Shown piece by piece: positions 10,351 to 20,489 of a DNA stretch of 34,544 nucleotides. This DNA comes from Setaria digitata (taxonomy: Eukaryota > Nematoda > Chromadorea > Rhabditida > Setariidae): NCBI GenBank assembly GCA_003640385.1, contig RCAB01000597.1, forward strand, positions 1 through 34,544, given 5' to 3'. Position numbers and translations under genes: made by a program. Position 1 is the first letter of the stretch. The number at the start of each line of letters is the position of its first letter. Under the pieces are notes generated by a model. It searched no databases, had not been told where the DNA came from, and worked only from the letters and a program-made list of their open reading frames with translations.

Positions 10351-11296
10351 AACAGTATTAGCATCAGTGATAGTTTTTATAAGATTTATCATGAAATATT
10401 TAAAACTGCAAAAAAAAAAAAAAAAAAGAAAGAAAAGCAAAAAAACAATGCATACTATTTGTTAATGGTTTTTTAATATTCAACAAAGTACCATACATTA
10501 ATTGCTCATTTCTCCTCCTTTTTTTTTTAATTTTTAATATATTTTCAAATGTTTCAAAGCTTTTCAAAAAGAAAAAGAAAGGGAAAATTCGTATAAGGTA
10601 AACAAAAAATGAAATTTTAATTTTTCAACTGCAAAAAAGATATACAAAAAAATTTTCATTAAATGCTAAAATGTTTCGTTGCTATGCAGAAAAAAATGAA
10701 TGAATAAAGAAATAAAGGCTTAATTTAATTGGCTATAATTTAATTGAGGTTAGAAAATTACGAAATATGTCGAATGTAAAAATAATGCAAACGATTGTGC
10801 CTAGTTTAAGCGAAAAAATTTTAACATCCAAAAAAAAAATTAAATTCTATTTGTTTTTGCTTTTGAAAAAGTAAACGATTCAAAATTTTTCAAACAAAAT
10901 TCAAATCCAGAATATTAGAGCCTGGATGGCAAAATTGGCTGGAACTAAGATTACTTGGCGATTATAAAACAGTAACCGAAATTTTTTTTGGAAGAATTCA
11001 TTAGAAATATGACAAAAAAAAAATTTTATTCCTAAATGTGCCATGAAAGGGTATCCATTCCCAGTGGAGGTATTATTTATGAAATTTCCAAAGAAATATT
11101 TCAAAAGTTTAATGTTTCTAATAAAACAAAAAAAAAAATTTTTTTCGATTTATAAATTCGTAAAACAGTGATTGAAAATGCAGAAATGCTTCTTGTAACA
11201 TTCATAAATAGAAAATTTTAATTTTCTTCCATATATTCCACTAAATTGTTAAAAGTTACGGTAATAAATATGAAATTTCATATGTCATAATAAATA
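10351..11296. other. AT-rich stretch with a small balanced-composition island
   Basis: Mostly AT-rich DNA with an 18-base A run near 10410. Around 10901-11104 the minus strand carries a 67-codon ATG-started frame with more balanced residues than other open frames here (for example N-T-S-T-G-N-G-Y-P-F-M-A-H-L-G). The opposite strand has a 39-codon frame from 11036 to 11155. Neither has clear splice borders or a recognisable family, so no gene is called. Confidence 0.35.
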
Positions 11297-11640
11297 TAAA
11301 CTGCTCTGATAAGATATTAATTATTTATGATATGATAATTAATGAAAATTTTATTAATGCTAGAGTATAAAGATAGTAGCATGAAACTATTCCAAGTAGA
11401 AATTGCACTGATATGATAATGCAATCATTCGTGATATAATAATCAGTAAAGGATTTTAATTGTGGGATAATAGGAAAGTAATAGGAAAATAATACTCCAA
11501 AATTCTGCCAAATACAAATTGCTCTGATAAGATGGAATAATTATGATAAGATAATCATCATGCAGCAGCTTATTATAATTTAACAAAATTCTGTGGTAGA
11601 ATATTCTAGAAGACGATGCGGTAGCAGTCAAACAATAAGT
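11297..11640. repeat. Three diverged tandem units of about 100-117 bp
   Basis: The sequence (A)AATTGCTCTGATAAGAT or a close variant begins near 11297, 11399 and 11515. Each copy is followed by an (A)TTATGATA(A/T)GATAATCA-like stretch. The units differ in length and carry many substitutions, so the duplication is old or the element tolerates change. No coding frame is maintained across them. Confidence 0.55.
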
Positions 11641-11924
11641 TTGCTATTTCAATTTTACAATTTTGGAGATAAAAAACGAAAAAAAAACTGGTTGAAAGTT
11701 CGTCATCGATATGTTTTTCCCGAATGTATGAGTAATAATAAGACACCTTTTTTTTTTTTCTTTTTTTTTTTTAAAAATATTTTTATCTTTTTTCAAGACG
11801 AATTTAAATGAAAAATAGTTAGGAAAGGAAGATGGCAAGTGATAATATTAGTTTTACCATAAATCATTGAAATGTTTTACCTCTCAAAATTCTTAAATTT
11901 CTTTTTTTCCCCCGTTACATTACT

Positions 11925-12006
11925 TACTTCTATGACTGTTTAGTTATTAAACTTTAGTTATTTTAAAAAAAAACTTTAGTTATTAAACTAAACAGTCATG
12001 GAAGTA
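11925..12006. repeat. Inverted repeat with 21-bp arms
   Basis: Arms at 11925-11945 and 11986-12006 are reverse complements with one mismatch (core ATGACTGTTTAGTT / AACTAAACAGTCAT), separated by 40 bp. The segment between also holds direct copies of TTTAGTTATT. Size and structure suggest a small foldback element or the remnant of a short inverted-repeat transposon. Confidence 0.7.
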
Positions 12007-12197
12007 TGACTAAGTTATATTTTATGATGATGATTAATTAAAAATTTTAGCGAAAATGAAGGTGAAAAGAACACTTTTTTAAACTTTTAATTCCAAAGTT
12101 ATTAATCATTAAGGAAATTAGGAATGAGGAAAGAAGTAGCAAAATTTGGAGGTAACTGAAAAGAACAGAGAAGGGAAAAATTTTATTTTCACGAATA

Positions 12198-12283
12198 ATT
12201 TCAAAACATTAATTAAATTAAAAGCAATATCAATTATCAATGATTTCAAAACATTAATTAATTTAAAAGCAATATCAATTATC
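12198..12283. repeat. 41-bp tandem duplication
   Basis: Positions 12198-12238 and 12243-12283 match over 41 bp with one mismatch, offset by 45 bp. There is no N between them, so unlike the N-flanked copies elsewhere this is probably a genuine local duplication. Confidence 0.8.
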
Positions 12284-12589
12284 CACTAAACGTAAAATTA
12301 GAATGCTTTTTCAAATATCATTCTTATCAGTAACAATTATTGCAATTGCTGCAACTTCTTTGTTAAGGATGATAATTCATTGTTTCAGAAAGTTTAATTT
12401 CAAAAAGTGATAAATGAAACGAGCCGAAGAATATATATATTTTTTTGCTTAACTGACAGCAATATTTTTGTAATTTATTTTGTTGCTCTACATATCAATA
12501 GTAATTAAATAAAATTTTAAATTTATCCATTTCAGAAGGGAAAAATTTTTTGAAAAATCACAAACTATTTGTTTAAAATAGGCTAAAAA

Positions 12590-12665
12590 GGACGTGTTTG
12601 AAGCTACTTGTGTTTGAAGTGTCTATTACGCGTGCCGAAAAGTCCTTCAAACAAATATAATTCAA
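12590..12665. other. GC-richer island with repeated GTGTTTGAAG
   Basis: GTGTTTGAAG occurs twice within 20 bp, and its complement CTTCAAAC occurs at about 12645-12652. This allows an 8-bp stem around a loop that contains ACGCGTGCCGAAAAG. CpG density is unlike the flanks. It may be a transposon terminus or regulatory element; I cannot assign it. Confidence 0.35.
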
Positions 12666-12810
12666 AACAGTCTTTATATTCTTCCACCCTCTAATGATTT
12701 CTTTATATATTTTTAACATCTGATCTTTCTGATTTCTTCCAAATTAGTCGCAATTTTTCATTTGTAAAACTTGAAATTACTTAAGGAAAAGAGAAAACAA
12801 AACAAATTGT

Positions 12811-12836
12811 AAAAAAAAAAAAAAAAAAAAAAAATT

Positions 12837-12872
<36 letters not shown>
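12811..12872. repeat. A24 run followed by (AT)15
   Basis: A 24-base A run (12811-12834), six bases, then about 30 bases of alternating AT (12841-12872). It is among the longest simple-sequence blocks in the window and is likely to vary in length between individuals. Confidence 0.9.
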
Positions 12873-12875
<3 letters not shown>

Positions 12876-15800
12876 TGCATGTCTGCAAGCACTTGCAATT
12901 CAACGTAATTATTGTAATTGTTTTTCTTGCATTTTTTTTAATTAATAAATTAGTTTATTTATTTATTTTAATTATTACAATAAATAACCGATATCTATTT
13001 CAATGTAAAAATTTGCACAAATTTTTATATAAATTGATTAAAAATTATGCAAAAAATTTCATCCAAAAGTTTATCCATTTCTGGCTATTCAAATATCGTT
13101 TCATTAGAAAGGCAAAATTAGAAAATAAAAGCTAATGATATATTTGAAAATTTCTCGTCTTCGCAATATTTAATTATCTGATAGCAGACCTAAATAAAAC
13201 ATTTAACTTGAGAAAGAAAAAATGAAAAAAAAAAATTAATCAAATATAAAAATTTAAGCAAACAAAAGAAGTCCTTTTTTTGTTAAAAAATAAGAATATA
13301 TCAGTAAGAGAATTTAATAAAATAAAATTAAGAAAGTCGCTTGGCAGAAAATAAATTCATTTTTTAGCAAAAAAAAATGGGAGGAATTTTGGACTAAAAT
13401 AAAAGTGGCAACAGAAAAATTTGCTGTTTTCAATTTAATTGAAAACGAGAACAATAATGAGAAATTCACAAAATTAAAAAACATGAAGGGCAAATTAAAA
13501 AAAAAACAGTAAAAATAAAGAAACTTAAAAGATTTCCGAAATTTCAGTTTTTTTTTCCTTTTTAATTTTCTTTAAGAGAATTTGCAAGACAGAGAGACAT
13601 GTAATTAGCGACAAAAAATTAAACAAAATAGAATGTCTGTATGAAACAGTGTCAATTAAGTGTAATTGTAAATTTATGGAAAACTTTAAAAGGAAAAAAA
13701 AAATGCAACAGAAAAGGTTAAGTTCAAAAAGGACAAAAATAAAAATAACTTTTTTTCTATAAATTCATAAAACTGTCTTCTATTGTATGCTTAAATTTCT
13801 ATCGAAAAAAAAGGAATTGAAAAATGAAAAGAAAACTGAGAAAATATTATTCTTTAAAATTTTAAGCTTTAATTTCTCCTTTTTTTGCCTTTTTCGGTTG
13901 AATTTTGACAAAAAAGAAAAAAGAAAATTAAACGATTGAAATTTGATTGATTTTGTTTTAAGAATGATCAAAGCTTATTGAAGAAAAAAAAATCAAAATA
14001 CTGTCTCAGTTTAATTGTGTTAATCAGATTTTTTTTTTCTTTTTAGTCAAATAAAATGAAATATTATTTATGAAATAAAATTAAAAATGTTTACAGATTT
14101 ATTTTCTCAAAAAAAAAAGAAAGAATTAAAAAAAAAAGATGCGAAATTTTGTAAAAATTTGCCTAACTACTAAAATTAAATTTAATAAATTCCAAAAAAA
14201 AAAGGAAAAAATTACAAAGACAATCCCTTTAGCTGCAAATAACAGTTGCGGTGTTTAATGCTTTCACCAATTTCAACAAAAAGATGAAATTGAAAAAAAA
14301 AAAGACAAATTTTGTTAATTCCATTTAATATTTGATATTTATTTACGGCTGAATAATTCGTATTTCTTTATTTTCGTGAAACAAATAAGCTATTGTTTCT
14401 TTTCACAATGCACAATGCTGCAAGAATAACAATAAAGTTCTTTAACAAAGAGGAGAAAAAACAAGAAGTCAGCTGGACAAAAAAAAATAAACAGCAGCAA
14501 AAAATTTTATGAAAATCGAAAAAATTTTTAAAATTAAATAGCTAAATAAATTCCCATTCAAAAATTGACAAATATGTTTTTTTTCTATTTTTTTTTTTTT
14601 TTAATGGGAAAAGAATAGTTGAAATTTAGATACACTCTATTGATTATTATTATCCCTATCTAAACAATAATTCTTTAAAAAATGTAATTTTTTTTTTTTT
14701 TTCATTAATTCAAGCTATTTTGTTTGATCAAACAAACGATCAGTATGACACTGTGATGCATATTAATTAGGTTTTAGCAGATTGAAATTTAAAAGCAATT
14801 GGATTTAATTAACACTAATTGTGGTACTTAATGAAAATTCTCAATTAGTCAGAATTTGTTCTTCTCACTACGATGGTATAATTTTATCCGAGACAAGAAA
14901 ATTTTCAGAATTTCAAATCTAAGAAGAAAAAAAAAAAAAAAAATTAACGCTGAGAATTAGAACCGATTTCTTAGTTATAATATGTTTAATTTCTTACAAA
15001 ATTTATTCAATTTTTTCCATTCCATCTGCTTATTTCATGATCCCGCAATATTTGAAGAATAATAATATCTATGATATTTTTCCCTTGTTTTTTTCATTTA
15101 ATTTTAATTTTAAATTGAATTATAATTACAATGAGAAATGAGCTGATCTGCCTTCTTTTTTTCGGTATATTGAAAAATTTGCACTTTTCAATTAATAATT
15201 TTCTATGAATTTGAGTTCATTGTTTTCCTATAAATGGTAATAAAATAATGATAAAGACACAATAACTGTACTTTTGTTGAAAAAAGTTGCATAAATTACA
15301 TTAATTAATCTTGATTAATTTATTTACCAAGATTCCATTAGATATTATTTGTTATATGTTAATTAATTTTCATGCAATGTCTTAATTATTTGTCGTAGTT
15401 TAATTGGTTTTTTTTTCTCAATCATTATTTTCGAATCAATTAAGAAAATGATAAAAGCACGCACTATCAGGTACAGAAAAGAAGTACGATTAAATTATCA
15501 TTTAGCGAGTTTTATTTAAAATTGCATATTTGAAGCTTAAAGATGTACCCATTGGTATTAAGGATTTATTTCATTTTATAAATAAAATGATGTTACAGTA
15601 ATTACTATTATACACATACTATTAGAAGAATAATCACCACCACATAATTCTTATTATAAGTTCTATGATAAGAGAATTGATAATTTTTATAATATTTTTA
15701 ATGATTACTATTAAATTTATTTTTATAATAACACTAATTTTTTTTAATAGTAATTGTTAAATATATCGTTATTTTAGTAATTACATTACTAATTAGATTT

Positions 15801-17067
15801 TCATAAGTTTATAAGCCTGAAAAAATATGGTTACTGCTCATTATCATTCATATCATTGCAATAATAAGAATAAATATATAAAATTTGCGAAGCAATCCCA
15901 AATTAAAGGCATGTAATTTTAAAATACAACTTGAAAAATGTTAGCTCAGAGGAAAATAATGACAAGGAGGTGATATGATATGATAAATGCGTGAACAAAT
16001 TGCATGAACAACAAAATGTTACTAGATGCATCTGTGCAATACAGTTAACATGCTTTGAACAGTAGTAAGTTTAATAAAAATGATAAAATACAAGGAAAAT
16101 CGTGAAATTGTGATGTGCTAATTTGGTGCGATTGTTGTGAACAAGCAAAAATTTTAATTAATTATTTTTATTGTCACTTAAATATACAGAACATTGTGAA
16201 TAAGTGTCTTGAGAGGTGTAATGTGACAATAATACAAACCTGTAACTTGTTAGATGAGGTAACGAGTCCATTCTGAAATAATATTGATAATAATGATAAT
16301 GATGATAGTGACAAATATGAAATATTTTTTACAGAGAATACGATAATCGTGGCAGGCGTAATATTGGATAACATGCTGATATGAAATTAAAGTATGGAAT
16401 ATTAGGCTTATCATCAACAATAAGGAATAACATAGCAGCGCAAATCATTTCAGTAAAATTAATTAGATAATAATAATAATATCATATTAGTAGTTTAATG
16501 AATTTATACTTTGAACGTTTCGAAATATTTCTTTTTTTTTCATTTATGTTTAATTATGAAATAAAAGTAAAGGATCAAAAATAAAAAAAAAAAATCTGAT
16601 ATAATTGTCATTGTTTGACTGCACGATTTTGTAATGAAGACCAGAAAATATTAATAATAATTAATTGATAATGATAATGCGACTGAAATTGAAACAGCGA
16701 GAAAGCAGAAAATAGTAAAATCTTTAGGCAGTATAGAAACGCGTTTTAAATTTAAATTTAGACATGATGAGAAGAAAATGAGTTGTCACAACGACATAAA
16801 TACATGAAATTTTGATGAATTTTAATGAAGGAGGAAAAAATTAATTAAAACTTTTTACTTTAGGTGAAGTTAAGTTAATTTCATAACGTCCTTACCTAAT
16901 TTTTTTTTTAAACATTTTAAAGTTGTTCAAAAAGAAAAACTGAAATTATTATTTTCTGGACACATTGCAATGAATAATAGTTTATTTTGAAATCAAATTT
17001 AATGATCAATTAATTAATTCTGCATCCAGCCGAAAATAGTTATTCTATTTACGATAATTAAGCTCAT
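12873..17067. other. AT-rich stretch, no gene recognised
   Basis: Long AT-rich sequence with homopolymers and ATGATAA-type words (for example near 16280-16310). A donor-like TTAG|GTAAGG on the minus strand (GT at about 16896) lacks a coding segment upstream. I see no exon-like island of convincing composition. Confidence 0.5.
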
Positions 17068-17124
17068 TTAGAACTGTTTGCATATCCGGGGCATTTTAAT
17101 CAATTCAAAGCGTGTGGACTCCAT
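17068..17124 (-). other. 18-codon small ORF in a GC-richer island
   Basis: On the minus strand an ATG in A-rich context (TCAAAATGG) starts MESTRFELIKMPRICKQF and ends at TAA. On the plus strand the same island holds an acceptor-like TTTCTCATTCCAG ending near 17149. Base composition is well above background. It may be a small exon, an upstream ORF or non-coding; there is no recognisable homology. Confidence 0.2.
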
Positions 17125-17160
17125 TTTGAATTCGAATTTCTCATTCCAGCTTTGGCGTAC

Positions 17161-17456
17161 TAATTAAAAATTGTTTTAAAATTTTACCTTGATATCAATT
17201 TTTTCATGTGCTTAAGGCGTTAATTGTTGCATGTTTAGAATACAAATCCAGAATTATTTTTAAATTGTGACCTGAATTCAACTGATCATCCGAACTTTTT
17301 ACTCGATNTTAATTAAAAATTGTTTTAAAATTTTACCTTGATATCAATTTTTTCATGCGCTTAAGGCGTTAATTGTTGCATGTTTAGAATACAAATCCAG
17401 AATTATTTTTAAATTGTGACCTGAATTCAACTGATCATCCGAACTTTTTACTCGAT
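17161..17456. repeat. 147-bp direct duplication around a single N
   Basis: Copies at 17161-17307 and 17310-17456 differ at one position (T17209 versus C17358). The junction contains the single ambiguous base at 17308. Exact abutment at the N makes this most likely one locus represented twice, from contig ends or haplotypes that were not merged. Confidence 0.9.
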
Positions 17457-17754
17457 GAATTTAACATAAGTTGGATACAGAAATTTGTGTCAAATTCGTA
17501 ATTGAAAACTTGTTTAGCTAACCAAAACACGAAAATATAATTATTTGAAATGAATTAAGTGAAAGAAGAAAAATGATACAATCAAGAAATAGTAATTGCT
17601 GTTTGGCTTTCTCCAGATACATTATACACATCAGCCAAAAACATACTAAATTCTAAAACATTGTAATTTGACAGCAGGAACTTGTCTCGAATTTTTCTAA
17701 ATTATAATTAGGCTTAAACTAGGAAAAGATCGATTTTTAGTTAAAAAGAAAAGT

Positions 17755-17959
17755 ATTCACGTAACAGAAATTTATGAGAATGAACCGAAATTAGATTTTA
17801 AATTTAAAAAAAAAAATTACATTTCAAAAATACGCTTCATTTTTAGCATTTTATAANATTCACGTAACAGAAATTTATGAGAATGAACCGAAATTAGATT
17901 TTAAGTTTAAAAAAAAAAATTACATTTCAAAAATACGCTTCATTTTTAGCATTTTATAA
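17755..17959. repeat. 102-bp direct duplication around a single N
   Basis: Copies at 17755-17856 and 17858-17959 flank the N at 17857 and differ by one base (A17802 versus G17905). The 11-base A run is the same length in both. Probable assembly artefact. Confidence 0.9.
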
Positions 17960-18074
17960 AAGAATGTTAGTATTAAAGTAATGTATTTTTAGCAATTCTA
18001 TTTCAAAACAGGCAAAATTTCTATAAGAACAATTATTTTTCTAGCTTTGTGATTGGTTCTAATTTAATTTGCAG

Positions 18075-18125
18075 GGAAAACAAAAACAACCCATTTTAAA
18101 ATAAAAAAAAATCTTTTTGAATATG
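18075..18125 (+). other. Segment bounded by acceptor- and donor-like sites
   Basis: TTTAATTTGCAG ends at 18074 and ATATG|GTAAGTAA follows at 18125. One frame is open across the 51 bases but is Lys/Thr-rich and contains an A run. The splice-like borders are good. The content is not convincingly coding, so this is at most a possible untranslated or minor exon. Confidence 0.15.
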
Positions 18126-18234
18126 GTAAGTAAACAAATTTATAAAATAGTTTTTTGCCTAAATAAAAAACGACAAAGGTATTATTTTTATAAATACTGA
18201 AATCCAACAGTCTAGCAAGCATTACTTAAACATT

Positions 18235-18305
18235 TTAAATTATATATATATATAAATTATATATAAATACATATATATATATATAAAAATTTTTTTTTAA
18301 TTTAA
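18235..18305. repeat. TA-rich block
   Basis: Alternating TATATA interrupted by AAATTA and AATACA, followed by a T run. It resembles the TA-rich inverted repeat near 31558-31694 in word content. Confidence 0.7.
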
Positions 18306-18447
18306 AGTTAAAACCATGAATATGATAATATAAATATGAATAATAAATAAAAGATCAGTATGTTCAAATAATTTCATCGAAATTTCAATAACAAAATGTT
18401 TATACAAAATAGCTATCTATTTAGGATGACTAGTCAATTTTACTTAC

Positions 18448-18521
18448 GATTTTATCGTTTAAATTTATGATGAATAATTTGCAATATCCGTCCTTGCACT
18501 TAATCTTAGATTGATAACATC
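18448..18521 (-). CDS. Candidate Cys-containing internal exon
   Basis: On the minus strand an acceptor CTTCTTGTTGTGAG ends at 18522 and a strong donor ATC|GTAAGTAA begins at 18447, enclosing 74 nt. The frame entered with one base carried in reads C-Y-Q-S-K-I-K-C-K-D-G-Y-C-K-L-F and continues open to the donor, ending in phase 0. Three cysteines within 13 residues suggest a disulphide-bonded or metal-binding segment, but no named domain fits. The alternative frame is open for about 30 codons (V-L-P-Y-F-A-L-P-S onward). Support rests on splice signals and local GC content only. Confidence 0.22.
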
Positions 18522-19150
18522 CTCACAACAAGAAGGAAGCGCAAAATAGGGCAGCACTTAATTAATCCACTAATTATACTTTGCAATTTCTAGAAGAATA
18601 TTGAGTATTTAGCAAACGAATATAACATCCGTTTTGGAATTTAGATGAAATAAATTCTAAATTATTATAAAAGAAGTTAATTGGAGAGAAAACTTTAAAT
18701 ATGGAATTATATATAGATATATTTCGAGTAACACTGTTAAGAAGTATATATATGTATATATTTATACTTTTTTCGTACATAATCATTTTAACGATAAATA
18801 ATCAACAAAATCTATGGGGCAATTTAAGAGGAACAGTAATTAATAATCGATAATAATAAAATTTTCATCTACTCCTTGAACAGTGTTACTCGAATTCACA
18901 ATGAACTAAAAGTGAAGAAACTGTAATAATTAGGGCATCTGAAATGAATTAGGGACCTTTAACCTTTTATAAAAATTTATTTGAATGAAAATGTATTCAC
19001 ACTGCGAAGAGTTTAGAGCATTTATAGTAAATTTAATTAACATACTAAAATCATTTTACATTGATTTCGTTAAATTCAAGTTTTCCTATGATATTTGTTA
19101 ACTTTTTAATATTTTTTTTTTTTCATTTTTTCAAAGAAAATAACAGTGTA

Positions 19151-19500
19151 TTTAGCCTAGTAATATCTAGCTTATGAAGAACTGTTCACAATCGCTACTA
19201 TTTAGCCTGGAAACATCTAGCTATAAAGAACTGCCTGTCTGCTAAAAAACACACAATGTTTGGCTCGAAAGAATCTGGCCTTTTTTATAGGAGCTTCTAG
19301 CAAGTAAAAACAGAGTAATTAGCCTAGAAACATCTGACACTTTTTTTTTTTTACCAGGAACTGCTAACAAATACAACTACTTAGTCTGGAAACATTTAGC
19401 CGATCCTATTAAAAACTGCTAAAAAGTACAAGCACGAATTCTTTTTAGCCAGAAGCACTTCGCCCTTTTTTACTAACAACTGCTAACAAGCTTGCACTGC
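19151..19500. repeat. Degenerate array of six units of about 50-63 bp
   Basis: Units begin near 19151, 19201, 19259, 19318, 19380 and 19443. Each opens with (T)TTAGCCTGGAAACATCTAGC or a variant and, except the first, closes with a form of AACTGCTAACAAGTACAA. A T-rich spacer lies between the two blocks. Sequence identity between units is modest but the two-block order is kept. Base composition is higher in GC than its surroundings. No reading frame is common to the units, and unit length is not constant or a multiple of three, so coding is unlikely. Confidence 0.65.
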
Positions 19501-20300
19501 AAATGGCCATTTAAGGCAGTAGAAACTTAGAGAAGGAAAAGAGCCTAGCGAGCAATTTGAGAACTGGACCAATTTTCCCGCAATCACATAAGAATTAGCT
19601 GAACTATAGCTCCAAATGCTTCCAAACATTTATAGAAAATTGAAAATTCGATGTGAACAATTGCATAAAATTAATTAGTAATTAGAGAAATAATTACTTC
19701 GAAGTATAATCATTCTTTGTTTTGTTTAATCACAATCAGTTCCTTCTGGAATAAGATAACAGATGATAAGCGTTCGTTTAGAAAGTGAAATAAACGAAAT
19801 GGTGAATAGAACTTCCTGAATCCTAGTGAAATCATTTCATCTGAGATTCCTAACTTTCAAGCAAATTGTTAAATTTATCAAAAGCTTAAGGAGCAACAAA
19901 AGGTGCTCTAATTAAAAATAATTAGTCGAATTCGTTTTCAACGAGAATAAAAGATTCGAAATTTTGGTTAGATTAATTAGCTTCAGAAATAGAAAGAGAA
20001 AGCTTTCGTTGTATTATCTATCATATTTCTAAATCATTTTTCGATTACTTTCAATAACTATTTGAGGAATGGAAAAATTTTCATCATGAGAGTTTTACTG
20101 AAATTTGATAAGAAAAACTTCACTCACATCTACTTAGGAGCATTTAAATTCACAAATAACAAATCTAGAAGTGTAAAACTATCATTTTTTTTTCCAACAA
20201 ATTAAAAAATTAAAGAAAAAACTTCTTCCCAAGATTTGCTTAAATAAGATTTATTTATTTCTAGAGATTAAAAAAAAAAAAATCAAATTTCATAGAATTC
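19501..20300. other. Moderately AT-rich stretch, nothing recognisable
   Basis: The first 110 bases stay GC-richer than background and may be flanking sequence of the preceding array. The rest is unstructured AT-rich DNA without exon-like segments. Confidence 0.45.
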
Positions 20301-20308
20301 GAACTTAC

Positions 20309-20489
20309 TGTGGTTTGTGGACCGAATCAAAGCTGAGTGCTGATGAACCACATGAACACATTCCGTAAAAGACGTAATCACGCCAAGACCAGACGTATTC
20401 CATTGCTAATTTGTTAATTGATAAATGCTATTATCTTCAAAGTTACTGCTTAGTTGAAATGAATTCCATAATGTGTACCGTAAATTATC
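20309..20489 (-). CDS. Candidate first coding exon, unrecognised protein
   Basis: This minus-strand segment has an acceptor TCTTATTTCAG ending at 20490 and a consensus donor CCACA|GTAAGT beginning at 20308. The ATG at 20403-20401 follows an in-frame TAG and starts MEYVWSWRDYVFYGMCSCG, then SSALSFDSVHKP: 31 codons plus two bases. Codon third positions are mixed, unlike the A/T-rich surroundings. The acceptor upstream of the ATG fits trans-splicing of a leader or a non-coding first exon. The upstream part also has an open frame in phase 0 (D-N-L-R-Y-T-L-W-N-S-F-Q-L, 27 codons to TAG), so coding may instead lie there. No family is recognised. The phase-2 donor matches that of the exon at 1677-1960, so both could splice to the same acceptor. 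Confidence 0.4.

Noticed and set aside
17161..17959. Neighbouring N-joined direct repeats as a long terminal repeat or transposon
   Set aside because: Copies abut a single N with no intervening element, which is an assembly signature rather than mobile DNA.
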